From the NCBI GenBank assembly GCA_026125795.1, contig JAHCKM010000002.1, positions 1-64,000 of the forward strand: a DNA stretch of 64,000 nucleotides, given 5' to 3'. A program made the position numbers and the translations under genes. How positions within the stretch are numbered: the stretch's first letter is position 1; the number at the start of each line of letters is the position of its first letter. The notes under the pieces were generated by a model. It did no database searches, was not told where the DNA came from, and saw only the letters and a program-made list of their open reading frames with translations. Source of the stretch: Burkholderiaceae bacterium. Its GTDB lineage: Bacteria; Pseudomonadota; Gammaproteobacteria; Burkholderiales; Burkholderiaceae_C. Positions 53,099 to 61,672 of the stretch are shown here, piece after piece.

Positions 53099-54287
53099 CG
53101 CCGCAGCGCGGCAGCCGCGCGGGCTGCCAGGTGGTCGCGCCGGGATCGCTCAACGAACGCAGGAACGCCACCAGATCAGCGCGTTCGCCGTCGCTCAAGC
53201 GCAGCGGCTTCAGGATCTGCTCGCCGTCGGCATGCAGCCGCTCCAGGTTCAGCTCCGAGTAGTGCCGCACCACGTCGTCGAGCGTGGCGAGCTGACCATC
53301 GTGGGCGTAGGGAGAGGTGAGCGCCACGTTGCGCAGGCTCGGCACCTTGAACTCGCCGAAGTTGCGGTGCTGCGGCGCAAGCTGCTTCAGCTTCATCGTC
53401 ACCGCGGCGTCGTTGCGCGCATCGCTCCAGCGCGACGACAGGTTGTACTCGCTGAGGTTCAACAGCTCGATGCCGCGCTGCCGGCCGGCATCGACCACGC
53501 CCGGTCGCACGAAGAACGGCAGACCGGTGTCGCCGAACTCGCCGTTGCTGAACAGCGGCCCCAGGTGGCACAGGTGGCAGTTGCCGCGGCCGACGAACAG
53601 CCGCAGGCCACGCTGCGCCGGCAGCGGGTAGTGCGACGCGGCCTTGGTGTCGCCGTGCGCCAGCGCGTCGCGAAAGGCGTCGAACGGCGTGCGGCCCGAC
53701 ACCAGCGTGCCGACGAAGGCGCCGATCGCCTTGCTCGCATTGACGAGCACCGCTTCGGCGTCGTCCTCGGGTGCGTGACCGAACGTGCGCCGGTAGCGGC
53801 ACGCCAGCTCGGCGTCGCGCGCGATCGTGTCGCGCACATGCCGCGGCGTGGCGTCCATCTCGTGTGCGTGCAGGATCGGCCGGATCGCCTGCGCCCACAG
53901 GCTGTCGGCCGCGCCGTCCCAGCCGTACCAGCGCTCGTGCACCGCGTTCCACAACGACGGTGCGTTGCGATCCAGCGCCTGCCGGCCCTGCGAGCGCTTG
54001 CGCGCATCGGCAAACGCCAGCAGCGGCTGGTGGCAGGTGGAGCACGACATCGTGCCGTCGATCGACAGGCGCGCGTCGAAGAACAGCTGCTGGCCCAGCT
54101 CGATCGCCGCCGGATGGCCCGCCACCGCGTTGCCCGGGTCGAGCGCCGGTGCGGGCGGCCACGGTCCGTGGCGCACGATGCGCTGCTTTTCATCGGCCGT
54201 GAAGTCGAGCAGGCCCCGGCCGGCGGAGGCCGCCAGCGTCGATGCGGCGACGCACAGCGCAGCGCACGCGGCGATCCACGCGTTCAT
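53088..54287 (-). CDS. MauG/cytochrome c peroxidase-like di-heme protein
   Basis: A 399-residue exported protein with heme motifs CSTCH (82-86) and CHLCH in the [18 protein letters not shown] segment. Typical peroxidase-family pieces are [37 protein letters not shown] and [17 protein letters not shown]. It differs clearly from the first di-heme peroxidase 3 kb away. The gene overlaps the stop of the upstream small exported-protein gene (ATGA at 54284-54287). MauG relatives oxidise partner proteins; the partner is unknown. Confidence 0.88.
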   Translation of the reverse strand: MNAWIAACAALCVAASTLAASAGRGLLDFTADEKQRIVRHGPWPPAPALDPGNAVAGHPAAIELGQQLFFDARLSIDGTMSCSTCHQPLLAFADARKRSQGRQALDRNAPSLWNAVHERWYGWDGAADSLWAQAIRPILHAHEMDATPRHVRDTIARDAELACRYRRTFGHAPEDDAEAVLVNASKAIGAFVGTLVSGRTPFDAFRDALAHGDTKAASHYPLPAQRGLRLFVGRGNCHLCHLGPLFSNGEFGDTGLPFFVRPGVVDAGRQRGIELLNLSEYNLSSRWSDARNDAAVTMKLKQLAPQHRNFGEFKVPSLRNVALTSPYAHDGQLATLDDVVRHYSELNLERLHADGEQILKPLRLSDGERADLVAFLRSLSDPGATTWQPARLPRCGVKP

Positions 54288-54697
54288 TGCACGTCGATCT
54301 CGCGCGTGGCGCGCAGCGTGCGGCCATCGAGCGACACGTCGAAGATCAGGCGCCACGTGCCGGGCATGTGGAACATCAGCCCGTCGGCGCGCTGCACGCC
54401 GCGCTCCAGCGGCCAGACCGTGGTGCGGTAGTTCATGCCGTGGCGGTGCGCCGGCATGTCGGCATCCACCTGCACCTTGGCGTCGCTGCGCAGCGCCTCA
54501 CCGCTGCAGACGACGAACCGGATCTGGAAGTGCCGGCCCACCGGCACCGGCACGGGCTGCGGCACGAACAGCACGCGGGCGCCGTCGCCTTCGGCGACGA
54601 GCGGTTGGGCCGCACGCAACGCCAAGGCGCAGTCGTCCGCCGCGTGCGCGGCGGCGCCGCACGTTGCTGCCATCAGCACCAGCACGCCGCGCGTCAC
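54284..54697 (-). CDS. small exported protein (YtkA-like immunoglobulin-type fold suspected)
   Basis: A 137-residue protein with a signal peptide (about residues 1-20, AAAHA) and a beta-rich body: VGRHFQIRFVVCS, VDADMPAHRHGMNYRTTV, MFHMPGTWRLIFDVSLDG. The DADMPAHRHGM pattern with several Met/His is like that of YtkA-type proteins and copper-site domains. A GTG start at 54697 overlaps the amidohydrolase stop as GTGA. Cotranscribed with the MauG-like gene downstream; it could be its substrate or a copper/heme ligand carrier. Family assignment is tentative. Confidence 0.75.
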   Translation of the reverse strand: MTRGVLVLMAATCGAAAHAADDCALALRAAQPLVAEGDGARVLFVPQPVPVPVGRHFQIRFVVCSGEALRSDAKVQVDADMPAHRHGMNYRTTVWPLERGVQRADGLMFHMPGTWRLIFDVSLDGRTLRATREIDVQ

Positions 54698-55530
54698 GTC
54701 TTCTTTTGCCACGCGGCGCGCAGCAACGCCTCGGCGTTGCGGTGCGCGATGTTCTGCGCCAGCGGCGCCGGCAGGTCGGCCAGCCAGCCGCGCGAATAGT
54801 CGGCGTGCGGGCCGATGTAGTGCCAGCGCTCCGGCGTGAAGGTGTCGGTGCCGACCATGAAACGATCGGGAAACTCGGTGAACGCGTCGCGCCAGGCGGC
54901 ATCCACCTTGTTGCCGGACGCTTGATCAGTGCGATAGGCGAGGTCGCACCACAGCTGCTTGTGCTTGCGCAACATGGCACGCACCGCATCGGGCCGGTCG
55001 AAGCCCGAGTGCGCCCACAGGATGCGCGCCTGCGGCCAGGCCTTGAACAGCCGCTCGACCGCGTCGGCGTCGCTGTGCGCATGCAGGATCAGATCGCGCT
55101 CGCGCGCCAGCACCACCATGCGCTGCGGCACCGGCAGCTCGGCATCGGCGCCGTAGAGATGGAATTCGCCGATGCCGGCGTAGCGGTGCCTTGCAAGGCG
55201 CTGCTCGAGGTAGCGCACGATATCGGGCTCGCGCACCCAGCCGCTCACGTCGGCGCGTGTGCGATACGGCCTCAACTCCGGCACGATCAGGTCGGGCGCC
55301 TCGGCCAGCAGCTTTTGCGTGCCCTCGTCGTCGGACGACGACACGAACACGCCGCTCAGGCCCGCGTTGCGCAGGATCTGCACCGCCTGCTTCACCGGCA
55401 CCTGCTCGACCGCATCGTGGCTGTAGTGCACGTGGGCGTCGAAGATCGGCAGGCGCGCCTGCGCGCGCACAGCCGACCCACCGGTCAACGCGGCGACAGC
55501 AGCCGCCTGCAGCAAGGAACGACGTCTCAT
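54694..55530 (-). CDS. amidohydrolase family (TIM-barrel) exported protein
   Basis: A 278-residue amidohydrolase-2-like TIM barrel. A twin-arginine-type N-terminus (RRRSLLQAAAVAAL) ends in VRA, then IFDAHVHYSHD with the HxH metal motif, GEFHLYG, ILHAHSDADAV, ILWAHSGFDRPDA and FMVGTDTF supply further metal ligands. Predicted periplasmic hydrolase or decarboxylase with unknown substrate. The start at 55530 has GAGAGG upstream. It begins the operon amidohydrolase, small exported protein, MauG-like protein, joined by 4-base overlaps. Confidence 0.85.
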   Translation of the reverse strand: MRRRSLLQAAAVAALTGGSAVRAQARLPIFDAHVHYSHDAVEQVPVKQAVQILRNAGLSGVFVSSSDDEGTQKLLAEAPDLIVPELRPYRTRADVSGWVREPDIVRYLEQRLARHRYAGIGEFHLYGADAELPVPQRMVVLARERDLILHAHSDADAVERLFKAWPQARILWAHSGFDRPDAVRAMLRKHKQLWCDLAYRTDQASGNKVDAAWRDAFTEFPDRFMVGTDTFTPERWHYIGPHADYSRGWLADLPAPLAQNIAHRNAEALLRAAWQKKT

Positions 55531-55542
55531 GCGATTCACCTC

Positions 55543-56679
55543 TCAGGCACAGAAGCGCGCGGGCTCGAGCGCGTGCACCTGCACATTCTGCGCGCGCAGT
55601 CCTGCGGGCAGCGGCGCGCCGAGCCACAGCGCCGCCGCCAGCTGCGCGGCGCCGGCCGCGCTCTGGATGCCGTAGCCGCCCTGGGCCGCGAGCCAGAAGA
55701 ACGCCGGCCGCCGTGCGTCCCAGCCGATCACCAGCTCGCCGTCGCGCGAGAAGCTGCGCAGCCCGGCCCAGGTGCGCGCCGGGCGCCGGATGTTCAGCGA
55801 CGTGCGCTCTTCGATCGCCGCGATGCCGATGGCGATGTCGAGCTCCTCGGGCATGACGTCGTGCGCCGGCACCGGGTCGGCATTGGCCGGCGAGCCGAGC
55901 AACTGGCCGGCATCGGGCTTGAAGTACCAGCTCTCGCCGACGTCGGCCACCGTCGGCCACGGCCGGATGTCGACACCCGGTGGCGCGGCAAAGGTGAACG
56001 CGCTGCGCCGCTTGGGCTGGATGCCGAGCGGCTGTGCGCCGCAGCGCTGCGCGACATCGTCGGCCCAGGCGCCGGCGGCGTTGATCAGCGTGCGCGCACC
56101 CACGCTGCGGCCGTCGGCCAGCTCGACGGTCCAGGTTCCGTTGGGGTTGTGCGCTCGCGCCAGCTCGGCATCGGTCCACATGGCGGCACCGGCGCGCCGC
56201 GCGCTGCGCAGGAAGCCCTGGTGCAACGCGTGCACGTCGATGTCCGTCGCGTCCACCTCGAACACACCGCCGAGCAGGCCTTGTGCGCGCAACACCGGCA
56301 CGCGGCGCAGGCATTCGTCGGCATCGATGCGCGACACCGCGGTGCCGGTGGCTTCCAGCGTCGCATACAGCTCGTCGAGCATGGCCTCCTGGCCTTGCCA
56401 TGCCACATACAACGCGCCGCGCGGCTGCAGGATGGGCATGTCGGCAAAGCCGGCGGGCGGCGCCTCGTAGAAACCGCGGCTGGCGCGCGTCAGCGCGCGC
56501 ACCTGAGGCGGCCCGTAGCTTTCCATGAACATCGCGGCGCTGCGGCCGGTACTGTGCATGCCGGGCTGGGCTTCGCGCTCGAGCAGCAGTACCTTGGCAT
56601 GCGGGGCCAGCGCGTGCGCGCACGATGCGCCGGCGATGCCGGCGCCGAAGATCACGGCGTCGAACTCGGCCGCTGCCAT
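55543..56679 (-). CDS. FAD-dependent oxidoreductase (DAO family)
   Basis: A 378-residue D-amino-acid-oxidase-type flavoprotein. The N-terminal dinucleotide motif is GAGIAGAS (residues 12-19), with the acidic Glu35 of the ribose-binding strand. Later come TLINAAGAWADD and the C-terminal FWLAAQGGYGIQSAAGAAQLAA. Members oxidise amino or hydroxy acids (sarcosine, glycine, D-amino acids, glycerol 3-phosphate, L-2-hydroxyglutarate). It ends 12 bp upstream of the amidohydrolase gene on the same strand, so the four genes may be one operon. Confidence 0.87.
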   Translation of the reverse strand: MAAAEFDAVIFGAGIAGASCAHALAPHAKVLLLEREAQPGMHSTGRSAAMFMESYGPPQVRALTRASRGFYEAPPAGFADMPILQPRGALYVAWQGQEAMLDELYATLEATGTAVSRIDADECLRRVPVLRAQGLLGGVFEVDATDIDVHALHQGFLRSARRAGAAMWTDAELARAHNPNGTWTVELADGRSVGARTLINAAGAWADDVAQRCGAQPLGIQPKRRSAFTFAAPPGVDIRPWPTVADVGESWYFKPDAGQLLGSPANADPVPAHDVMPEELDIAIGIAAIEERTSLNIRRPARTWAGLRSFSRDGELVIGWDARRPAFFWLAAQGGYGIQSAAGAAQLAAALWLGAPLPAGLRAQNVQVHALEPARFCA

Positions 56680-56712
56680 GTCAATGGCGCCGGGCCGCTC
56701 GAACCCGTTGAC

Positions 56713-56754
56713 GCGCCCCCTGGCGGGGCCGCGAGCAAAGCGAACGTGGGGGCG
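56713..56754. repeat. intergenic GC-rich palindromic repeat (same type as in nudC)
   Basis: The plus strand reads GCCCCCTGGCGGGGC, a GCGAGCAAAGCGAACG spacer and GGGGGCG. On the minus strand this gives CGCCCCCACGTTCGCT followed by a GGCCCC...AGGGGGC palindrome, the same order as at 1265-1339. It fills most of the 78-bp gap between the arginase and flavoprotein genes. Confidence 0.6.
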
Positions 56755-56757
56755 TGT

Positions 56758-57684
56758 TCACCGCGGACCCTTCCCGGGGTCACGCATCAATGTGCTCTTG
56801 CCGAACAGGCTTTCGATCAGATCGACGGCCAGGTCGGCGGTCTTGTTGCGCACGTCGCAGGCCGGATTGAGCTCCATCACGTCGAGCGAGGCGAGCGCAC
56901 CGGTGTCGGCGATCATCTCCATGCACAGCTGCGCCTCGCGATAGGTGGGGCCGCCGGGCACGGTGGTGTCCACGCCGGGCGCGATCTCGGGGTCGAGAAA
57001 ATCGACGTCGAAGCTCACGTGCAGGTGCGTGTGGGCATCGATCGTCGCCAGCGCCAGCTCCATCGTGTGGCGCATGCCCATCTCGTCGATGTAGCGCATG
57101 TCGAACACCTCGAGCCCGGCCTGGTGGACCAGGCGCTTCTCGCCCGGGTCGACGCTGCGGATGCCGATCTGGCGCAGGCTCTTGGGGTTGATCGCCGGCA
57201 CCTTGCCGCCGATCTCGATCAGCTCCTGCGGGCCGTTGCCGCACAGGCAGGCCACCGGCATGCCGTGCAGGTTGCCGCTCGGCGTGAGGCGGTCGGTGTT
57301 GAAGTCGGCGTGTGCGTCGAGCCACAGGATGCGCAGCTTCTTGCCGGCCTCGCGGCAATGTCGTGCCACCGCGCTGATCGAGCCGATCGCCAGGCTGTGG
57401 TCGCCGCCGAGCAGGATCGGCAGGCGGCCGAGCTTCAGCTCCGCATGCACCGCCTCGTGCACGGTGCGGTTCCACTGCACCACCTCGCCCAGGTGGCGGT
57501 AGCCGTTGACCGGCGGCAGCCACGGGTTGGCCGGACCGGTGAGGTTGCCGCGGTCGAGCACTTCAAGCCCGTGGCCCTCCAGCGTGGGCTGCAGCAGCGC
57601 CACGCGCAACGCCTCGGGACCCATGCTGGCGCCGCGCGCGCCGGCGCCGATGTCGGTGGGTGCACCGATCAGGCTGATGTTCAT
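56758..57684 (-). CDS. rocF: arginase
   Basis: A 308-residue ureohydrolase. The manganese ligands are His96 in LGGDHSLAIG, Asp123/His125/Asp127 in WLDAHADFN, and the two aspartates in SFDVDFLDP. The N-terminal GAPTDIGAGARGASMGPEALR and MELNPACDVRNKTA near the C-terminus match arginases rather than agmatinases. Reaction: L-arginine to L-ornithine and urea. Start 57684; divergent from the serine hydrolase gene. No ornithine aminotransferase gene is adjacent. Confidence 0.9.
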   Translation of the reverse strand: MNISLIGAPTDIGAGARGASMGPEALRVALLQPTLEGHGLEVLDRGNLTGPANPWLPPVNGYRHLGEVVQWNRTVHEAVHAELKLGRLPILLGGDHSLAIGSISAVARHCREAGKKLRILWLDAHADFNTDRLTPSGNLHGMPVACLCGNGPQELIEIGGKVPAINPKSLRQIGIRSVDPGEKRLVHQAGLEVFDMRYIDEMGMRHTMELALATIDAHTHLHVSFDVDFLDPEIAPGVDTTVPGGPTYREAQLCMEMIADTGALASLDVMELNPACDVRNKTADLAVDLIESLFGKSTLMRDPGKGPR

Positions 57685-57731
57685 GCCCGCATTGTGCCGG
57701 CGTGCCGTGAAGCTGCGTACAGTGCGCTGCC

Positions 57732-58799
57732 ATGCACACGAGCGAACGTTTCGCCGCCGCGATCGACTTTGCGCTGAGCCACGAGATCGGCTGGCCGCGC
57801 GACCCCGCCGCCGATCCGGCGGCCTGGGGCCTGCACCATGCCGACCCGCCGCCGTACAACCGCTTGCGCGGACCGGTGCACGCACGCGGCGGCGTATCGG
57901 GCGTGGTACGCCAGCGCGGCCACGTGGTGGCGGCATGGGGCGAGCCCGATCGTGCCGACCTGACGTTCAGCGTGGCGAAGACCTATCTCGCGATGCTGGG
58001 CGGCGTGGCGCACGGCCGCGGCCTGCTGCCTGATCCCGACGAGCCGGTGGTCGCGCGGGTGCGCGGCATCGGGTTCGAATCGGCGCACAACCGCGCCGTC
58101 ACCTGGCGCCACCTGCTGGAGCAGACCAGCGAATGGGAAGGCAGCAACTTCGGCATTCCCGACACGGTGGACCGCTACCGCCACGTCCAGCATGAACCGC
58201 GTCCGCCGCAGGGCAGAAAGGGCGATGCGCGAGCGCTGCAGGCGCCGGGCAGCCACTGGGAATACAACGACGTGCGCATCAACCAGCTCTCGCTGGCGCT
58301 GCTGCACCTGTTCCAGCAGCCGCTGCCCGAGGTGTTCGACGAGGCGCTGATGCAGCCGCTCGAGTGCAGCGCCGGCTGGCGCTGGCGCGGCTATGACGAT
58401 GCGTGGGTGAATCTTGGAGGGCGGCGCGTGCAGTCGGTGCCCGGTGGCTCGCACTGGGGCGGCGGCGTGTCGATCTCGGCGCGCGACCAGTCGCGGCTCG
58501 GCCAGCTGCTGCTCGACGACGGCCGCCATGCCGGCCGCGAGCTGCTGCCATCGACATGGGTGCGGCGCATGCGCGAGCCGTGCGCGATCGCGCCGTACTA
58601 CGGCTGGCTGGTCTGGCTCAACGGCGACGGCCGCGTGTTTCCCGGTGCATCGACGCAGGCGTATTGCATGGTCGGCGCCGGCGGGCATCTGGTGTGGGTC
58701 GAGCCGGCGCACCATGCGGTGGTGGTGGTGCGCTGGATGGACCCGGCGCACACGCCGGGATTCATGCGGCGCATCAGCGAGGCGCTGGGCAGCAACTAG
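57732..58799 (+). CDS. serine hydrolase (beta-lactamase/penicillin-binding-like fold)
   Basis: A 355-residue class C beta-lactamase-fold hydrolase. The SxxK motif is SVAK (Ser80/Lys83) and the YxN tyrosine motif is in WEYNDVRINQLSLALL. A HTG-like third motif is not obvious. No signal peptide is seen, which argues against a periplasmic lactamase and for an esterase or amide hydrolase in the cytoplasm. Its stop overlaps that of the convergent LysR gene by 4 bases. Confidence 0.82.
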   Translation: MHTSERFAAAIDFALSHEIGWPRDPAADPAAWGLHHADPPPYNRLRGPVHARGGVSGVVRQRGHVVAAWGEPDRADLTFSVAKTYLAMLGGVAHGRGLLPDPDEPVVARVRGIGFESAHNRAVTWRHLLEQTSEWEGSNFGIPDTVDRYRHVQHEPRPPQGRKGDARALQAPGSHWEYNDVRINQLSLALLHLFQQPLPEVFDEALMQPLECSAGWRWRGYDDAWVNLGGRRVQSVPGGSHWGGGVSISARDQSRLGQLLLDDGRHAGRELLPSTWVRRMREPCAIAPYYGWLVWLNGDGRVFPGASTQAYCMVGAGGHLVWVEPAHHAVVVVRWMDPAHTPGFMRRISEALGSN

Positions 58800-59737
58800 A
58801 GATCTCTTTTCGTGAGCATGGCCTGCACCAGCGGGTGCGAAACCTTCTTTTCCGCGCCGATCGCGAAGAAGCGTTCCTCGATGCCTTCGCACAGGCCGAA
58901 GCGGTGCACGCGATAGCGGCTCACCAGGTCGTCGTGCACGCTTTCCGGCGCAGGGAACACACCCATCCCGCTCGAGCCAAAGGTCTTCAGCAGCGCACTG
59001 TCCTCGAACTCTCCGACGATGTTGGGCCGCACCGCGTGGCGCTCGAACCACTGATCGAGAGGCGCGCGCAACGCGGAGTGGGCGGTGGGCAGCAGAACGG
59101 GTACCTCGGCCAGCGAAGCGGGAAAGCGCCGGGCTGCGCGCTGCTTGAGCGGCGCCGCGGCGTACCACGCGACCGACGAGACACCGAGCGCATGGCTGTA
59201 CAGCTTCAGATTGGGATTCGCTGACGCGGGACGGTCGGCCAGCACGAGGTCGATGCGGTGCAGCGCAAGCTCGGCCAGAAGACGCTGAAACTCGTCTTCG
59301 TGACACAGCAGACGCAGGTGCGGTGAATCGATCACCGGCTGCATCAGCCGCCGGACGATCAGCTTGGGCAGGCTGTCGGCGATGCCGACCACCAGGCGAA
59401 CCGTCGGTGTGCTGGCGGCGTCGCGCACGACCGTGGGCAACTGCTCGCCCAACTGAAAGATCAGATCGGCCTGACGCATCGTTGCGACACCGGCGTCGGT
59501 GAGGGCCACGCCGCGGCCCGCGGGCTTCAACAGCGCATGACCCAGAGCACGCTCGAGTTCGCGCACTTGGGCGCTGATCGTCTGCACGGCCATGTCGAGG
59601 CGCTGAGCCGCCCGCACGATGCCGCCCTCCTTGGCGACCACCCAGAAGTAGTAGAGATGCCGATAGCTGAAGGGCAGGCTCACAGTCAGTTTTTCCGGGA
59701 TCGTGATTTCCGAATTGTCTGCTTTATCGATACCCAT
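58796..59737 (-). CDS. LysR family transcriptional regulator, NhaR-like
   Basis: A 313-residue LysR-type regulator. The winged helix runs from about 22 to 82 and shows FSYRHLYYFWVVAKEGGIVRAA, the hallmark of the NhaR branch, then QTISAQVRELERALG. The effector domain is full length. NhaR responds to sodium or alkaline stress in enterobacteria. Here the divergent neighbours are an HPF-like protein, a TerB-like protein and TerC, so it may control a stress set from the 54-bp gap. Confidence 0.9.
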   Translation of the reverse strand: MGIDKADNSEITIPEKLTVSLPFSYRHLYYFWVVAKEGGIVRAAQRLDMAVQTISAQVRELERALGHALLKPAGRGVALTDAGVATMRQADLIFQLGEQLPTVVRDAASTPTVRLVVGIADSLPKLIVRRLMQPVIDSPHLRLLCHEDEFQRLLAELALHRIDLVLADRPASANPNLKLYSHALGVSSVAWYAAAPLKQRAARRFPASLAEVPVLLPTAHSALRAPLDQWFERHAVRPNIVGEFEDSALLKTFGSSGMGVFPAPESVHDDLVSRYRVHRFGLCEGIEERFFAIGAEKKVSHPLVQAMLTKRDL

Positions 59738-59791
59738 TGCTCACCTAGGCTTCGCCCCGTCGCTTCATCACCCACACACCAGGAGGTGCCC

Positions 59792-60154
59792 TTGCAAGTG
59801 CTGTTCGATGCTCGTGATCCGGAAGGCCTGCGACTGCGCGCAACGGCCGTCCAGCGCATCCACCAGGCGACGCGGCGTCTAGGCCGGTTTGCCCCGCGCG
59901 TGCGCATCCGGCTCGAGGGCGTGCGCGACGCGCGCCGCGGCCTGGACAAGCGGTGCCGGGTCGAGTTTGCCGGCGACCGCGGCGCGGCCGTTGTCGTCAC
60001 ATCGACGGCGCGCGACTGGCCGGGTGCGCTGGAAGCCGCGATGCGTTGTGTCGTCCGCAAGTTGATGTCGATGGTCGGCCGTGTTCGCCCGGCGAAACCG
60101 GCGCGCCCCGTACTGCATGCCTCCGGAGGTTCCCATGCGCAGCTATCCCGTTGA
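59792..60154 (+). CDS. HPF/RaiA-like ribosome-associated protein
   Basis: A 120-residue protein with the fold and length of hibernation-promoting factors: QVLFDARDPEGLRLRATAVQRI, then RFAPRVRIRLEGV and RCRVEFAG, a C-terminal helix, and basic residues throughout. It probably binds the 30S subunit under stress. The only start that fits the AGGAGG at 59781-59786 with good spacing is TTG at 59792; a GTG at 59786 lies inside the Shine-Dalgarno. It overlaps the next gene by 20 bp. Confidence 0.75.
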   Translation: MQVLFDARDPEGLRLRATAVQRIHQATRRLGRFAPRVRIRLEGVRDARRGLDKRCRVEFAGDRGAAVVVTSTARDWPGALEAAMRCVVRKLMSMVGRVRPAKPARPVLHASGGSHAQLSR

Positions 60155-60581
60155 CGGCCCTGAAGCCGCCGCCCGCATCGTCGCGATGACGTTAATGGCC
60201 GACGGCGGTCCGGGGAAGGCGGAGCTCGATCTGCTCTGCGAGCACGATGCCGCCGGGCAGCTCGGCCTGGCGCCGCAGCGGCTGCACGCCGCGCTGCGCC
60301 AGTTCTGCGAAGACCTGCTGGCCGCTTCCGAACACAGCTGGAGCCACGCCTGCCGTCTCGACCCGTCGGCCATGGCATCGATGCTGATGGAGGTTCGCGA
60401 TCAACGTCTGCGCGAGAAGCTGCTGCAACTCTGTGTCGCGGTCGCCGAAGCCGATGGATGCATCCAGGACGGCGAGGCGTCGGTGCTGGCTGCCGCCGCG
60501 CGTCACTGGCGCATCGCTGACTCCAGGGCCGGCGACGGGTCCGGCACAGCCCACCGGCACGAGGCCGCGGCAACGGATTGA
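60135..60581 (+). CDS. TerB-like domain protein
   Basis: A 148-residue, mostly helical, acidic protein. LLQLCVAVAEADGCIQDGEASVLAAAARHW near residues 95-125 is the repeat-type motif (LxxxVAxADGxIxxxE) of TerB/tellurite-resistance domains. GGAGG is 6 bases upstream of the ATG. It lies between the HPF-like and TerC genes, so a common membrane-stress role is likely. The assignment rests on the motif only. Confidence 0.75.
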   Translation: MRSYPVDGPEAAARIVAMTLMADGGPGKAELDLLCEHDAAGQLGLAPQRLHAALRQFCEDLLAASEHSWSHACRLDPSAMASMLMEVRDQRLREKLLQLCVAVAEADGCIQDGEASVLAAAARHWRIADSRAGDGSGTAHRHEAAATD

Positions 60582-60635
60582 CCCGTCGACGGCAGTCTCA
60601 CCGACATCCACGCACCACCGAACGAAGGACCGCTC

Positions 60636-61631
60636 TTGGACGCACTCATTCCGTTTCTTCAGGCGCCGTTCATGACCCAACCGGCATGGCTGTGGCTGAG
60701 CTTCATCGGCGTGGTGATCGTCATGCTCGTGCTCGACCTTGGCGTGCTGCACAAGGAGGATCGGGAGATCGGCATTCGTGAAAGCCTGCTGCTGTCGGCC
60801 GGCTACGTCTCGATGGCGCTGCTGTTCGGCGCCTGGGTGTGGTGGCAACTCGGACCCCAGTCGGGGCTCGAGTACTACACCGGCTTCCTGATCGAGAAGT
60901 CGCTGTCGATGGACAACGTGTTCGTCATCGCGATGGTGTTCGCGTTCTTCGCGGTGCCGCGCGAGTACCAGCACCGTGTGCTCTTCTGGGGCATTCTGGG
61001 CGTGATCGTGTTGCGCGCGATCATGATCGGCGTGGGCGCCGCACTGGTTTCGCAGTTCAGCTGGGTGCTGTACGTGTTCGGCGCGTTCCTCGTGCTCACC
61101 GGGATCAAGATGCTGTGGTTCGCGAACCATCAGCCGGATCTGGCGAACAATCCGCTGCTGAAGCTGCTGCGCCGCGCCTTGCGCGTGACGCCCACGCTGC
61201 ACGGCAACGCGTTCTTCGTACGCCGCCCGCATCCGACAAACGGGCGCGCCGTGTGGTGGGCGACGCCGCTGTTCCTGGCTCTTTGTGTGGTCGAGTTCGC
61301 GGACCTGATCTTCGCGGTCGATTCGGTGCCGGCGATCTTCGCCATCACCACGGACCCGTTCATCGTCTACACGAGCAACATCTTCGCGATCCTCGGCCTG
61401 CGCGCGCTGTACTTCGCCCTGGCCGCCATGATCCATCGCTTTGCGTATCTCAAGTACGCGCTGGCGCTGGTGCTCGTGTTCATCGGCGCCAAGATCTTCG
61501 CGGTCGGCATCGTCGGCAAGATTCCGCCGACCGTGAGCTTGAGCGTGACCGCGGCGCTGATTGCCGGCGGCGTGCTGGTCTCGCTGTGGAAGACGCGCGG
61601 TGGCAAGCCCTGGTTGCCGCGGGCGGCGTGA
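60636..61631 (+). CDS. TerC family integral membrane protein
   Basis: A 331-residue membrane protein with about nine hydrophobic segments. TerC hallmarks are WLSFIGVVIVMLVLDLG, EKSLSMDNVFVIAMVFAFF with the conserved acidic SMDN, and ADLIFAVDSVPAIFAITTDPFIVYTSN. Family members export or handle metal ions (manganese) or confer tellurite resistance. The start is a TTG at 60636 with GAAGGA upstream; an ATG 12 codons later is possible. Confidence 0.87.
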   Translation: MDALIPFLQAPFMTQPAWLWLSFIGVVIVMLVLDLGVLHKEDREIGIRESLLLSAGYVSMALLFGAWVWWQLGPQSGLEYYTGFLIEKSLSMDNVFVIAMVFAFFAVPREYQHRVLFWGILGVIVLRAIMIGVGAALVSQFSWVLYVFGAFLVLTGIKMLWFANHQPDLANNPLLKLLRRALRVTPTLHGNAFFVRRPHPTNGRAVWWATPLFLALCVVEFADLIFAVDSVPAIFAITTDPFIVYTSNIFAILGLRALYFALAAMIHRFAYLKYALALVLVFIGAKIFAVGIVGKIPPTVSLSVTAALIAGGVLVSLWKTRGGKPWLPRAA

Positions 61632-61672
61632 GGGAGGCTGCCCTGTGCCCGGTCGCGCAGGCGATCGCGGCG

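Noticed and set aside
53827-57777. 1316-codon open frame on the plus strand opposite MauG-like, amidohydrolase, flavoprotein and arginase genes
   Set aside because: The minus-strand genes have intact motifs and overlapping starts/stops; the long frame has no recognisable fold and no ribosome binding site.
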